A DNA stretch of 64,000 bases from an uncultured Hyphomicrobiales bacterium (GCA_903902915.1 CAIUWR010000032.1:115368-179367); one strand, 5' to 3'; positions 9,744 to 19,952 are shown, counted from the first letter of the stretch. Made by a program: numbers and translations. The notes: a model not told the origin generated them from the letters alone.

Positions 9744-10694
9744 TCACAGGTTCGGCAGGTTTTGCGCGAGGGCTTCCAGCACCGCCATGCGCACGGCGAC
9801 GCCCATCTCGACCTGCTCGGTAATCAGCGAGCGCGGCCCATCCGCCACCGCCGAGTCGATCTCGACGCCACGGTTCATGGGGCCGGGATGCATCACGAGC
9901 GCGTCGGGCTTCGCATAGGCGAGCTTCTCTTCGTCGAGGCCGTAGAAGCGCGCATATTCGCGCAGGCTCGGCACGAAGGCGCCGCTCATGCGCTCCAGTT
10001 GCAGCCGCAACATCATCACGATATCCGCGTCCTTGAGGCCATCGCGCATGTTGCGGTGAACCTCGACGCCAAGGCGCTCGACGCCCGCAGGCAGCAAGGT
10101 GGAAGGCGCCACGACCCGCACGCGCGCGCCAAGCTTGGCCAGCAGCAGCATGTTGGAGCGCGCCACGCGCGAATGGGCGACGTCGCCGCAGATGGCGACC
10201 GTCAGCCCCTCGATCCTGCCCTTGTTGCGGCGAATGGTCAGCGCGTCGAGCAGGGCTTGGGTGGGATGTTGGTGGGCGCCGTCGCCAGCGTTCACAACGG
10301 AACAATCGACCTTGCGCGCCAGCAGATCCACCGCGCCCGATTCCTGATGGCGCACGATGATGATGTCGGGCCGCATGGCGTTGAGCGTCACCGCCGTGTC
10401 GATCAGCGTCTCGCCCTTCTTCACGCTCGAATTGGCGACGGACATGTTCATGACGTCGGCGCCCAGCCGCTTGCCCGCGATCTCGAAGGAAGCCTGCGTC
10501 CGGGTCGAGTTCTCGAAGAACAGATTGATCTGGGTACGCCCGCGCAGAACGCTGCGCTTCTTCTCCACCTGACGGGAAAGGGCGACCGCCTCCTCCGCCA
10601 TGTCGAGCAGATGCAGGATGTCGGGAGCCGACAAAGCCTCGATGCCGAGGAGGTGGCGGTGCGGAAAGACGATGGGGGAGCGTGTGTCTGCCAT
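9744..10694 (-). CDS. pyrB: Aspartate carbamoyltransferase catalytic subunit
   Basis: 316 aa starting [22 protein letters not shown]. It catalyses condensation of carbamoyl phosphate with aspartate in pyrimidine synthesis. Diagnostic sites are [13 protein letters not shown] (carbamoyl-phosphate loop), [16 protein letters not shown] and the C-terminal [12 protein letters not shown]. The start was moved from the first ATG of the open frame (10751) to the one matching the family N-terminus. No regulatory pyrI is adjacent. Instead the downstream neighbour is the metal-less dihydroorotase, which suggests a PyrB-PyrC' holoenzyme. Confidence 0.96.
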   Translation of the reverse strand: MADTRSPIVFPHRHLLGIEALSAPDILHLLDMAEEAVALSRQVEKKRSVLRGRTQINLFFENSTRTQASFEIAGKRLGADVMNMSVANSSVKKGETLIDTAVTLNAMRPDIIIVRHQESGAVDLLARKVDCSVVNAGDGAHQHPTQALLDALTIRRNKGRIEGLTVAICGDVAHSRVARSNMLLLAKLGARVRVVAPSTLLPAGVERLGVEVHRNMRDGLKDADIVMMLRLQLERMSGAFVPSLREYARFYGLDEEKLAYAKPDALVMHPGPMNRGVEIDSAVADGPRSLITEQVEMGVAVRMAVLEALAQNLPNL

Positions 10695-10763
10695 GAAGCG
10701 CATCCTATAGGGCCGCAGGGTCAAGGGATGCAAGACGGCGGGGGCTCGCATCCCCAGCCCGGT

Positions 10764-12527
10764 TCAACCTCGCGTGATGGCCCTATGGCGGCGCTCCAGC
10801 TCTTCGCCATAGCGCCGCAGGGTATGGGCCTCGGTCAGAAGGCCCAGCACGTGGCCCTTCTCCGCATTGTCCAGCACTGGCAGCACATCGGTCTCCGTCT
10901 TCTCGAAAATATCCATGGCCTCGCGGATGGTCATCTGCGGCAGGAGCAAGGCGCCATCGGGCAAGGCGAGCGTGGTCACCAGCGCCTCCGGTTTCTCGAG
11001 CGTCGTGTGGAGATCAGTGGTGAGCACCGTCCCGGCGTAGCAGCCGTCCTTGTCAAGGAGGAACGCCTGACGCTCGCCACCGGGCGGAAACAGGATCCGC
11101 GCCGCCTCGATGGTCACGTCATGGGGCAAGGTGCGCGCATCCTTGCGCATCAGCCGCGCCACGGTGAGATCGCGCAACCAGCCGATATCCGTTGGACCGC
11201 GGATGGTTTCGCCGCGCAGATGGAAGCGCCAGGTGGCGAAGGAATAGCCAAAGCCGGTGCGCACGATGAGCGCGGATATGGCGCAAGCCATGAAACAGGC
11301 CGCCGTGACGTCGAAATCGCCGGTCATCTCCAGCGCCAGAACGGTCATGGTGATGGGCGAGCCAAGCACGCCGGTCGTGAAGGCGGCCATGCCAGCCACC
11401 GCCGCCGTGCCCGGCGACATGGAGAGGGGAATCCACAGGGCGACGCCTTCCCCATAGAAGCGTCCGAACATGCTGCCGATCAACAGCGAGGCGAAGAAGA
11501 GGCCGCCGCGATAGCCCGCTCCCAGCGACACCGCCGAGGCGCAGCATTTCAGCAACGCCAGCCCCACCAGCAGCCCCAGCGGCAGGGAATGGACCAGATT
11601 GGCCTGCAAGGCGCCGTGGCCCGAGCCCATGACCTGCGGGCTGATCAGCGCCATGGCGCCCACCACGAGCCCTCCCAGCACGGGCCGGAAAGCGGCCGGA
11701 AAACGGCTGCGGTTGAACAGACCATCGACAATGGCGACGCCGCGCATCAAGGCGATGCTCGCCAGCGCCATGCTGGCGGCCAGCACGAGCAGGTGGACGA
11801 AACCCACGCCCTGGATTGGAGACATAGGCCCCGGAATGAACAAAAGGTCATGCCCAACCAGGGGCTTGGAGATCAGGGCCGCCACGATGGCGCTGGCCGC
11901 CACCGGCATCAGCGAGCCAACGCTATAGGCGCCCAAAACCACCTCGAACGCATAGAACGCCCCCGCCAGCGGCGCGCCGAAAGCCGCCGCTATGGCCCCC
12001 GCCGCTCCGCATCCGACCAGCAAGCGCAAATCGCTGCGCCTCGCCGCGAGCCCTCGCCCGAGCAGGGACGCCACGGCGGCCGAGATCTGCGTATAGGCCG
12101 CCTCCAACCCAACCGAGGCGCCGCAGGCGTTGGAGACGAAGGTCTGCAGCGTGATGTAGAAGCTGCCCCCCATGGACATGCGCCCGCCGTTGAGCGCGTT
12201 GGCTTCGATGGCGTCGGCCATCCGTCCATTGAACCGCTTGCCCGCCCACAAGGTGAGCGCAGCCAGCATGAAAGCGCCCAGCACAGGCGCCGCCACCACC
12301 CGCCACCAGCTCAAATCCGTGGCGATGGAGAGGTGGCGGCCACGCTCAAGGCCGAACAGGACTTCATGCACAAGTTGGGAGGCCCAGGATAGCGCCGACA
12401 CCAGCAGTCCAGACAGCAGCCCGACCAGCACGCCCACAAGGACAAGCCCGAGCTCTCGGGAGCGCACGAAGGCGCGCATCCACAGGGGGAAGAGGCGATC
12501 AAACTTTTGCGAGGGGATGGGAGCCAT
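10764..12527 (-). CDS. ClC family chloride channel/antiporter with CBS domains
   Basis: 587 aa: a ClC membrane domain of about 430 residues and a cytoplasmic C-terminus with two CBS motifs (LTVARLMRKDARTLP and LPQMTIREAMDIF). The gating glutamate is kept as E142 in GASVGLEAAYTQ, replacing the textbook GREGP. The first selectivity segment reads DAIEANALNGGRMS instead of GSGIP, and the GxFxP segment reads GGLFFASLL. These substitutions suggest a divergent ClC branch, so anion selectivity and the channel-versus-antiporter mode cannot be assigned. It follows pyrB on the same strand but is probably its own unit. Confidence 0.9.
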   Translation of the reverse strand: MAPIPSQKFDRLFPLWMRAFVRSRELGLVLVGVLVGLLSGLLVSALSWASQLVHEVLFGLERGRHLSIATDLSWWRVVAAPVLGAFMLAALTLWAGKRFNGRMADAIEANALNGGRMSMGGSFYITLQTFVSNACGASVGLEAAYTQISAAVASLLGRGLAARRSDLRLLVGCGAAGAIAAAFGAPLAGAFYAFEVVLGAYSVGSLMPVAASAIVAALISKPLVGHDLLFIPGPMSPIQGVGFVHLLVLAASMALASIALMRGVAIVDGLFNRSRFPAAFRPVLGGLVVGAMALISPQVMGSGHGALQANLVHSLPLGLLVGLALLKCCASAVSLGAGYRGGLFFASLLIGSMFGRFYGEGVALWIPLSMSPGTAAVAGMAAFTTGVLGSPITMTVLALEMTGDFDVTAACFMACAISALIVRTGFGYSFATWRFHLRGETIRGPTDIGWLRDLTVARLMRKDARTLPHDVTIEAARILFPPGGERQAFLLDKDGCYAGTVLTTDLHTTLEKPEALVTTLALPDGALLLPQMTIREAMDIFEKTETDVLPVLDNAEKGHVLGLLTEAHTLRRYGEELERRHRAITRG

Positions 12528-12926
12528 CGGAACCAGTGCTGAACGAAGCGACAGCCGAAAGCCAGCCCGCCCATGGGATCAGCCCGGAAGTCCTCGGTGA
12601 TCGGCAAAGCAGCCGAACTGTCCGGCGTCAAGCGTTCATCGTGGATGAAGACGCAGCCCAAAGTCAGGTTCATGTGCCGCATCAATGCCAACAGCCGCGC
12701 CGCCGCCGCAGCGAACGGCTTGTCCACAGGTCGGCCCGCCCTCCTCGAGGACAGTCCGGGGCGCCCTCGCAAAGGGGTCGATTTGACAGGTGACCGGCCC
12801 TCCCCCATGTTCCCGGCCAATTTAGCCACCCTCGCCGAGCCATCAGGACGGCCTCGCAGCCTCTGCGAAACGCCCCTCCATATCTGATGACTTGCGCCGG
12901 GCTGGCGTCTGAAAAGGCGCACCGGA
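12528..12926. other. Spacer without a supported gene between the ClC gene and topA
   Basis: About 400 nt between divergent genes. Frames are open on both strands (for example 12573-12887 plus and 12311-12988 minus), but their products are rich in Arg, Pro and Ser, carry no recognisable motif, and overlap one another in the pattern typical of GC-rich noncoding shadow. A TTGACA-like hexamer lies at 12783-12788 without an obvious partner. The spacer should hold the promoters of both flanking genes; nothing more could be supported. Confidence 0.5.
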
Positions 12927-15875
12927 ATGAATGTCGTCATCGTCGAATCTCCTGCCAAGGCGCAGACGATCAACAAATATCTCGGCAAGGACTACGAAGT
13001 CTTCGCCTCCTTCGGCCATGTCCGCGATCTGCCCGCCAAGGACGGCTCCGTCGATCCCGACGCTGACTTCGCCATGCGCTGGGAGATGGACCCCAAGGCC
13101 TCCAAACGCATGACCGCCATCGCCGCCGCCGTGAAGGGCGCCAGCAAGGTCATCCTGGCGACCGATCCGGATCGCGAGGGCGAGGCCATCTCATGGCATG
13201 TGCTGGAAATTCTGCGCGGCAAGAAGGTGCTCAAGGACAAGAAGATCGAGCGCGTCGTCTTCAACGCGATCACCAAGAGCGCCATTCTGGAGGCCATGCA
13301 GAACCCGCGCGAGATCGACGGCGCGCTCGTGGACGCCTATCTCGCCCGCCGCGCCCTCGATTATCTGGTCGGCTTCACGCTCTCGCCGGTCCTGTGGCGC
13401 AAGCTGCCCGGCGCCAGGTCGGCGGGCCGCGTGCAGTCGGTGTCCCTGCGTCTGGTCTGCGACCGCGAGATGGAGATCGAGAAATTCGTCAAGCGCGAAT
13501 ATTGGTCGCTGGCCGCTCACCTCATGACCAAGGACAAGGCGCCGTTCATCGCCCGTCTGGTGGGGGCCGACGGCAAGAAGATCACCCGTCTCGACATTGG
13601 CGCGGAGCCCGAGGCGCGCGCCTTCGAGGCGGGGCTCAATCAGGCGAAGTTCACGGTGACTTCGGTCGAGGCCAAGCCCGCGCGGCGCCATCCCTGGCCG
13701 CCCTTCACCACCTCGACCTTGCAGCAGGAAGCTTCGCGCAAGCTGGGCCTCGCTCCCGCCCGCACCATGCAGCTCGCCCAGCGTCTCTATGAAGGCATAA
13801 ACCTTGGCGGCGAGACCGTTGGTCTCATCACTTACATGCGTACCGATGGCGTCGACATGGCGCCTGAGGCGGTGGCCGCCGCCCGCCGGGTCATCGGCGA
13901 GCAATATGGCGACCGCTATGTGCCAAAGGTTCCGCGCCGCTACACGTCCAAGCAGAAAAATGCGCAGGAAGCCCATGAGGCGGTGCGCCCCACGGACGCG
14001 GCGCGTCTGCCCAAACAGATGGCCAAATATCTGGAGCGCGATCAACTGGCGCTCTACGAACTTATCTGGACCCGCACCGTCGCGAGCCAGATGGAATCCG
14101 CGGAGCTGGAGCGCACAACCGTCGAAATCGCGGCGGATGTTGGCGCGCCTTCCGCCATCCGCAAACTGGATCTGCGCGCCACCGGCCAGGTCGTGCGTTT
14201 TGACGGTTTCCTGAAGCTCTATCAGGAAGGCAAGGACGACGAGGACGATGAGGAAGGCGGACGCCTGCCGCCCATGGCCCAGGGCGACGCCCTCGCCAAG
14301 GACCGCATCGAGGCCGTGCAGCATTTCACCGAGCCGCCGCCGCGCTTCACCGAAGCGACGCTGGTCAAGCGGATGGAAGAACTCGGCATCGGCCGTCCCT
14401 CGACCTACGCCTCCACGCTGGCCGTGCTGCGCGACCGCGAATATGTGCGCATCGAGAAAAAGCGCCTCGTGCCCGAGGACAAGGGCCGTCTGCTAACCGC
14501 CTTTCTGGAGAGCTTCTTCACCCGCTATGTGGAGTATAATTTCACAGCCGATCTCGAAGAGAAGCTGGACGAAGTCTCCAACCACGAAAAAGACTACAAG
14601 GAAGTGCTGCGCGACTTCTGGCGCGACTTCATCGTCGCCATCGAAGGCACCAAGGATCTGCGCACGACGCAGGTGCTCGACAGCCTCAACGAAGTGCTCG
14701 GCTCGCATATTTTCCCCGCCAAGGAAGATGGCTCGAACCCGCGCGGTTGCCCCTCCTGCGCGGCGGGACAGCTATCGCTCAAGCTGGGCAAATTCGGCGC
14801 CTTCATCGGCTGTTCGAACTATCCCGAGTGCAAGTTCACCCGCACCCTCGCGCAGGCCGCTTCCGGCGAGACGCCAGCTGCTGGCGAGCGGCCGGGCGTG
14901 CGCGTGCTGGGCGTGGACCCGGCGACAGGCGAGGAGATCACAGCCCGCGACGGCCGCTTCGGGCCTTACCTCCAGATCGGCGAGGGCGAGAAGCCGAAGC
15001 GCTCGTCCATCCCCAAGGGGATGAATGTGTCGGAGACCACCCTCGAACAGGCCATCGCCCTGCTCTCGCTGCCGCGCGAAGTGGCCAAACATCCCGACAC
15101 GCAAGACCCCATCATGGCGGGCCTCGGGCGCTTCGGCCCCTATGTGCAGCACGCCAAGACCTACGCCAGCCTGACGCGCGATGATGACGTGCTCACCATC
15201 GGCGCCAACAGGGCGATTGATCTGATCCGGACCAAGGAACAGGGCGGCGGCGGCCGCTTTGGCTCTGCGGGTCCGGGCCGCGTCTTGGGCGACCATCCCG
15301 AGGGCGGCGTGGTGAGCGTCAAGTCCGGCAAGTTCGGCTCCTTCGTGAACCACGGCAAGATCAACGCCACGATCCCCAAGGGGACCGACGCCGAGGCCCT
15401 GACCATGCCGGAGGCCATCGCGCTTCTGGCGGCGAAAGCGGCCGGGGCGCCCCCCGGCGGGCGCGTGCTGGGCGAACATCCCGAGGGCGGCGTGATCTCG
15501 CTGCGCGACGGGCGCTACGGCGCCTATGTCAGCCACGGCAAGGTCAACGCCACCATTCCCAAGGGGACCCCGGCTGATGCTGTGACCCTTCAGGACGCCA
15601 TCGGCTGGATCGACGACAAGGGCGGCCCCGACAAGAAGATGACCCGCAAGGCCCCGAAAAAGGCGCCCGCGAAGAAGACGACGGCTGCGAAAAAGCCAAC
15701 CGCCAAAAAGCCCGCAGGCAAGGCCGCTGTGACGGTGGATGACGACGACGCGCCGCCGTTCGATCTGGACGATGCTGCGCCCAAGGCCAAGGTCGCAGCC
15801 CGCAAGGCGCCCGCCAAGGCGGCCGTGAAGAAGAGCGCCGCCAAGAGGAAGGCGCCTGCGAAGAAGAAGGCTTGA
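12927..15875 (+). CDS. topA: DNA topoisomerase I
   Basis: 982 aa. The N-terminal Toprim domain begins MNVVIVESPAKAQTINKYLG and includes ATDPDREGEAISWH. The active-site tyrosine is Y303 in GLITYMRTDG. A C4 zinc-finger region follows near CPSCAAGQLSLKLGKFGAFIGC, then repeated short modules: KFGSFVNHGKINATIPKG and RYGAYVSHGKVNATIPKG are near-copies. The tail is a long Lys/Ala/Pro-rich segment of the kind alphaproteobacterial TopA uses for DNA contact. It relaxes negative supercoils. rnr follows 73 nt downstream on the same strand. Confidence 0.97.
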   Translation: MNVVIVESPAKAQTINKYLGKDYEVFASFGHVRDLPAKDGSVDPDADFAMRWEMDPKASKRMTAIAAAVKGASKVILATDPDREGEAISWHVLEILRGKKVLKDKKIERVVFNAITKSAILEAMQNPREIDGALVDAYLARRALDYLVGFTLSPVLWRKLPGARSAGRVQSVSLRLVCDREMEIEKFVKREYWSLAAHLMTKDKAPFIARLVGADGKKITRLDIGAEPEARAFEAGLNQAKFTVTSVEAKPARRHPWPPFTTSTLQQEASRKLGLAPARTMQLAQRLYEGINLGGETVGLITYMRTDGVDMAPEAVAAARRVIGEQYGDRYVPKVPRRYTSKQKNAQEAHEAVRPTDAARLPKQMAKYLERDQLALYELIWTRTVASQMESAELERTTVEIAADVGAPSAIRKLDLRATGQVVRFDGFLKLYQEGKDDEDDEEGGRLPPMAQGDALAKDRIEAVQHFTEPPPRFTEATLVKRMEELGIGRPSTYASTLAVLRDREYVRIEKKRLVPEDKGRLLTAFLESFFTRYVEYNFTADLEEKLDEVSNHEKDYKEVLRDFWRDFIVAIEGTKDLRTTQVLDSLNEVLGSHIFPAKEDGSNPRGCPSCAAGQLSLKLGKFGAFIGCSNYPECKFTRTLAQAASGETPAAGERPGVRVLGVDPATGEEITARDGRFGPYLQIGEGEKPKRSSIPKGMNVSETTLEQAIALLSLPREVAKHPDTQDPIMAGLGRFGPYVQHAKTYASLTRDDDVLTIGANRAIDLIRTKEQGGGGRFGSAGPGRVLGDHPEGGVVSVKSGKFGSFVNHGKINATIPKGTDAEALTMPEAIALLAAKAAGAPPGGRVLGEHPEGGVISLRDGRYGAYVSHGKVNATIPKGTPADAVTLQDAIGWIDDKGGPDKKMTRKAPKKAPAKKTTAAKKPTAKKPAGKAAVTVDDDDAPPFDLDDAAPKAKVAARKAPAKAAVKKSAAKRKAPAKKKA

Positions 15876-15948
15876 GGCGTCCTGTTCTGGAAAATCCGGG
15901 ACTCCACGACCACATGGTGTAACGTCGAGGGCGAATCTCCCCCTCGGC

Positions 15949-18354
15949 GTGGAAGAACGATTGTCCAGAAAAGCCCTCCCCCCCAAAGCAAAGCCCGTCG
16001 CAACGACAAGGCCCCTGCCCACGCGCGATGAGGTGCTCGCCTTCATCGCCCGCGAACGCGCTGCGGTGAAGGCAGCCGCTGGCGCTGTTCCCGCCAAGAT
16101 CGGCAAGCGTGAAATCGCCCGCGCCTTCGGCATCACCGGCTCGGACCGCATCGGCCTGAAACAGATCCTCAAGGAGCTCGAATCCGAAGGCGAGATCGAG
16201 CGCAAAGGCCGCACCCTGCAAAAGACCGGCGCCCTGCCCGACGTGGTGCTGGCGGATGTGACGACGCGCGACAGGGATGGCGACCTCATCGCAGAACCTG
16301 TCGAATGGGACGTGGCGGAATATGGCGCCGCCCCGCGCATTCTCGTGCGGGTCTCCCGCAAGCCCCGCCCCGGCGAGCCGATTCCGGGCCTGAATGACCG
16401 CGCCTTGCTGCGCGTCGAGCCCGTGCGCCATCCCGAGCGGGGCGCGCCGCCCTATGTGGGGCGCGTCATCAAGCTCATCTCGAAGGCGCGGACGCAGATC
16501 CTCGGCGTGTTCCGCGCCCTGCCCAATGGCGGCGGGCGGTTGATTCCCATCACCAAGAAGGGCCAGCCGAGCGAACTCGACATTCCCGCTGGTTCGGAAG
16601 CGGGCGCCGTCGACGGCGATCTGGTTTCGGTCGATCTGCAACGCGACAAACGCTTCGGCCTGCCGCTTGCGAAGGTGCGCGAGAAGCTGGGGTCCGTGAA
16701 GAGCGAGAAGGCCATCAGCCTCATCGCCATCCACACCCACAACATCCCCAACGAATTCCGCACGGACACCATCGCCGAGGCCGAAAGCGCGCGCGAAGCG
16801 ACGATGGACCTGCGCGAAGATTGGCGCGATCTGCCACTCGTCACCATCGACCCCGCCGACGCCAAGGATCACGACGATGCGATCCATGCGGAGCCCGACC
16901 CCGACCCAGCCAACGAAGGCGGCTTTGTCCTCACCGTCGCCATCGCCGATGTGGCGGCCTATGTGCGGCCCCATCGCCCGCTCGACCGCGAAGCGCTGGA
17001 TCGCGGCAACTCGGTCTATTTCCCCGACCGCGTCGTGCCCATGCTGCCAGAGCGCATCTCCAACGACCTGTGCTCGCTGAAGCCCCTCGTGGACAGGCCT
17101 GCGCTGGCGGTGCGCATGGTCATCGGCAAGGATGGCCGCAAGCGCGGACACACGTTCCACCGCATCATGATGCGCTCCGCCGCCAAGCTCGCCTATCCGC
17201 AGGCGCAGGCCGCCATCGACGGCCATGTGGACGACGTGACGGCCCCCATCGTCGAGAGCGTCCTTCGTCCCCTGTGGACCGCTTATGAGGCCTTGAAGAT
17301 CGAGCGGGCGCAACGCTCGCCGCTTGATCTTGATCTGCCTGAGCGCAAGATCCTGCTCAAGCCCGACGGCTCCGTGGACCGGGTGATCGTGCCCGCCCGC
17401 CTCGACGCCCACAAGCTGATCGAGGAATTCATGATCCTCGCCAATGTGGCGGCGGCGGAGACGCTGGAGCAGAAGCAGCAACAGCTGATCTACCGCGCCC
17501 ATGACGAGCCGAGCCAGGAGAAGATCAACGCGCTGGCGGAATTTCTTTCCACCATCGGCATCAAGCTCGCCAAGGGCGAGGCCATGCGGCCCCATCATTT
17601 CAACCGCATCCTCGACAAGGTGCGCGACACCGAGCACATGCATGTGGTGAACGAGATCGTGCTGCGCTCGCAGGCGCAGGCGGAATATACGTCCGAGAAT
17701 TACGGACATTTCGGCCTGCATCTGAAGCGCTACGCCCATTTCACCTCGCCGATCCGCCGCTATGCGGACCTCATCGTCCATCGCGCGCTGATCCGGGCGC
17801 TGGGGCTGGGCCCGGACGGCCTGCCCGACATGACGCCCGACGAGCTCGCCGAGATCGCCGAGCGCATTTCGGTGGCCGAGCGGCGCGCCATGGCTGCGGA
17901 GCGCGAGACCGTGGACCGGCTCATCGCCACCCATCTGGCCGACAAGGTCGGCGCCACCTTTCAGGCGCGCATCGGCGGCGTGACCAAGGTCGGGCTCTTC
18001 GTGAAGCTGGCGGAGACAGGGGCGGACGGCTTCATCCCCGCCGCAACGCTGGGCGCCGATTATTTCCGCTACGACGAGACCCTGCACGCCTTGATCGGCA
18101 ACCGCACCGGCGAAATGCACCGGCTGGGCGACATCGTGGAGGTTCGGCTGGTCGAGGTTTCGCCCTTCGCAGGGGCCATGCGTTTCGAACTGCTCAGCGA
18201 AGGCCGCAATCGGCGCGCGGCGGGCGACGCGGGGCTGAAATCACGGAAAACGAAACACCGCGACACCAAGGCGCACGAAAACGCCCCGGGGCGTGGTAAG
18301 AAGCCTCCGTTCCCCCCACGTGGGGGCGCGAAGTCGAAACGGACACGCAAATGA
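15949..18354 (+). CDS. rnr: Ribonuclease R
   Basis: 801 aa starting at GTG 15949. The N-terminal winged-helix/cold-shock portion (KREIARAFGITGSDRIGLKQ) precedes the RNB exonuclease domain with its acidic centre DPADAKDHDDAIHAE and the YAHFTSPIRRYADLIVHR motif. A C-terminal S1 domain (FQARIGGVTKVGLFVKL) and a strongly basic tail follow. RNase R degrades structured RNA 3' to 5'. A TTG at 15961 is an alternative start. Its stop overlaps the start of the DUF983 gene (ATGA, 18351-18354). Confidence 0.96.
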   Translation: MEERLSRKALPPKAKPVATTRPLPTRDEVLAFIARERAAVKAAAGAVPAKIGKREIARAFGITGSDRIGLKQILKELESEGEIERKGRTLQKTGALPDVVLADVTTRDRDGDLIAEPVEWDVAEYGAAPRILVRVSRKPRPGEPIPGLNDRALLRVEPVRHPERGAPPYVGRVIKLISKARTQILGVFRALPNGGGRLIPITKKGQPSELDIPAGSEAGAVDGDLVSVDLQRDKRFGLPLAKVREKLGSVKSEKAISLIAIHTHNIPNEFRTDTIAEAESAREATMDLREDWRDLPLVTIDPADAKDHDDAIHAEPDPDPANEGGFVLTVAIADVAAYVRPHRPLDREALDRGNSVYFPDRVVPMLPERISNDLCSLKPLVDRPALAVRMVIGKDGRKRGHTFHRIMMRSAAKLAYPQAQAAIDGHVDDVTAPIVESVLRPLWTAYEALKIERAQRSPLDLDLPERKILLKPDGSVDRVIVPARLDAHKLIEEFMILANVAAAETLEQKQQQLIYRAHDEPSQEKINALAEFLSTIGIKLAKGEAMRPHHFNRILDKVRDTEHMHVVNEIVLRSQAQAEYTSENYGHFGLHLKRYAHFTSPIRRYADLIVHRALIRALGLGPDGLPDMTPDELAEIAERISVAERRAMAAERETVDRLIATHLADKVGATFQARIGGVTKVGLFVKLAETGADGFIPAATLGADYFRYDETLHALIGNRTGEMHRLGDIVEVRLVEVSPFAGAMRFELLSEGRNRRAAGDAGLKSRKTKHRDTKAHENAPGRGKKPPFPPRGGAKSKRTRK

Positions 18355-18788
18355 CGACGCAATCGCAAACGGTTTCCCCCCGGGACAAGTGGCAGGCGGT
18401 CAAGCGCGGTTTCATGGGCAAATGCCCACGCTGCGGCGAAGGCAAGATGTTTCACGCCTATCTGAAGGTCTCCGACGCCTGCCCGGCTTGCGGCGAGGCG
18501 CTGCACCACCATCGGGCCGACGACGCGCCGCCCTATATGACCATCTTCGTCGTGGGTCATATCATTGGCGCGGGCATGCTCATTGTGGAGGAACATAACG
18601 ACGCCCTGCCGATCTGGATTCACGCCACCGTCTGGCCCATCCTGACCCTCGTGCTTTGTCTGGCGCTGCTGCCGCGCATCAAGGGCGGGCTGATCGGCTT
18701 GCAATGGGCGCTGAAAATGCACGGCTTCGACCCGATGGCGCCGAGCGACGACGCCACCCTCCCCATCACGGCCGCGAGCCCGACCTGA
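18351..18788 (+). CDS. DUF983 family membrane protein
   Basis: 145 aa. Two zinc-knuckle pairs near the N-terminus (KCPRCGEG and ACPACGEA, about residues 24-49) precede two hydrophobic segments (MTIFVVGHIIGAGML and ATVWPILTLVLCLALL). This CxxC...CxxC plus two-helix layout is DUF983, whose function is unknown. It is translationally coupled to rnr by a 4-nt overlap and followed 10 nt later by a NUDIX gene. That placement is common in alphaproteobacteria but does not reveal its role. Confidence 0.88.
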   Translation: MTTQSQTVSPRDKWQAVKRGFMGKCPRCGEGKMFHAYLKVSDACPACGEALHHHRADDAPPYMTIFVVGHIIGAGMLIVEEHNDALPIWIHATVWPILTLVLCLALLPRIKGGLIGLQWALKMHGFDPMAPSDDATLPITAASPT

Positions 18789-18798
18789 GCAACCCGCC

Positions 18799-19566
18799 GT
18801 GACCGACTTGCACAGCCACGACGAAGATCTCGCCGATGTCCTGACGCAGGGCCTGTGGGCGCAGGTGCGCGCCGGCGCCCCCACCAAAGCGCGCCCCCGC
18901 AAGGCGGCCACCCTGATTCTTCTGAACCATAGCGGCCCACAGGTTCGCATTCTCATGGGCAAGCGCCATGAAGGCCACGCCTTCATGCCGGGCGTCTTCG
19001 TCTTCCCCGGTGGAGGCGTGGAGCCCGGCGATCGCCAGATGGCGGTGGCGGGCGCGCTGGATCCCGTCACCGAGGCGAAACTGATGGCCTGCCTCGACCG
19101 CCCGACGCCTGGCGGCGCGCGGGCGCTGGCGCTGGCGGCGATTCGCGAGACTTTCGAGGAGACAGGACTGGCGCTGGGCAGCGCGGACTATGGCGCCCCG
19201 GACAACCCTCCGCCCGGCGGCTGGACGGCTTTCGCGGCGCTTGGCGTCTATCCGACGCTGGATGACCTGCATTTCATTGGCCGCGCCATCACCCCGCCCC
19301 GACTCAAAAAACGCTTTGACGCATTCTTTTTCGCCGCCGACGCATCCGGGATCGCCGCCAAGCTGGACGGCGTGGTGGGCGAGGGCAGCGAATTGGTGGA
19401 GCTCGCCTGGGTCACGATCAAGGAAGCCCAGAGCCTTGGCATGCCCTTGATCACCAACGTGATTTTGAAAGAACTGGAAATCCGGCTCGCAAAAGGCATG
19501 AGCCGCTTCCTGCCGGTCCCGATCTATCGCACGGGACGCAAGGGCTGGTTGCGACAGGAGGCTTGA
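18799..19566 (+). CDS. NUDIX hydrolase
   Basis: 255 aa from a GTG start at 18799. The Nudix box is split: [10 protein letters not shown] is separated by about 35 residues from the catalytic helix [14 protein letters not shown], a layout found in the larger NUDT7/NUDT19-like bacterial proteins. The substrate is unknown; members act on CoA or nucleotide diphosphates. It lies in the rnr-DUF983-NUDIX run, 10 nt after DUF983, and upstream of rpmG. No metal-binding residue is obviously missing. Confidence 0.85.
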   Translation: MTDLHSHDEDLADVLTQGLWAQVRAGAPTKARPRKAATLILLNHSGPQVRILMGKRHEGHAFMPGVFVFPGGGVEPGDRQMAVAGALDPVTEAKLMACLDRPTPGGARALALAAIRETFEETGLALGSADYGAPDNPPPGGWTAFAALGVYPTLDDLHFIGRAITPPRLKKRFDAFFFAADASGIAAKLDGVVGEGSELVELAWVTIKEAQSLGMPLITNVILKELEIRLAKGMSRFLPVPIYRTGRKGWLRQEA

Positions 19567-19711
19567 TCATCTTGACTTACGCCGTTCCATCCGTATGGTG
19601 CGGCCAATCCAGCCGGGGTGGGCTCGCTCGCGGTTTTTCCTGTATGAGACCGCCGCTTCAAGACCCTGCTTCATCTGCGCCCCGCTCCGGGGCCTATTCG
19701 GGACGACGACC

Positions 19712-19879
19712 ATGGCCAAGGCCGCCAATATCAAGATCAAGCTGCTCTCGAGCGCCGACACCGGTTACTTCTATGTGACGTCGAAAAACGCTCGTACGAA
19801 GACCGACAAAATGTCGATGAAGAAGTACGATCCCGTCGCCAGGAAGCATGTCGACTTCAAGGAAACCAAGATCAAGTAA
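19712..19879 (+). CDS. rpmG: Large ribosomal subunit protein bL33
   Basis: 55 aa, [20 protein letters not shown] through DFKETKIK, a complete bL33 without the zinc-binding cysteines of the C+ form. The start was set at the ATG at 19712, because the longer open frame adds residues foreign to the family. A strong intrinsic terminator begins 21 nt after the stop. The gene is convergent with divK. Confidence 0.97.
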   Translation: MAKAANIKIKLLSSADTGYFYVTSKNARTKTDKMSMKKYDPVARKHVDFKETKIK

Positions 19880-19900
19880 GCTTGATCGGGATCCGACACG

Positions 19901-19932
19901 AAAAAGGCGCCCCGACAGGAGCGCCTTTTTTC
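19901..19932 (+). terminator. Intrinsic terminator after rpmG
   Basis: The stem AAAGGCGC / GCGCCTTT encloses a ten-base loop and is followed by a run of T residues (19925-19931). The A-rich left flank makes it potentially bidirectional. It ends the rpmG transcript. Confidence 0.85.
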
Positions 19933-19952
19933 GTTTGCGACTGCGGGAAAAT

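Noticed and set aside
9762..12392. 876-codon open frame on the plus strand opposite the ClC and pyrB genes
   Set aside because: Composition is rich in His, Gln and Arg, no motif is found, and it is fully antisense to two well-supported genes. It is a GC-rich shadow.
12311..12988. 225-codon minus-strand frame across the ClC-topA spacer
   Set aside because: It overlaps both neighbouring genes and contains no motif; the ClC start at 12527 is convincing.
15544..18120. 858-codon minus-strand frame opposite rnr
   Set aside because: Antisense to RNase R with no domain; its codon pattern mirrors the real gene.
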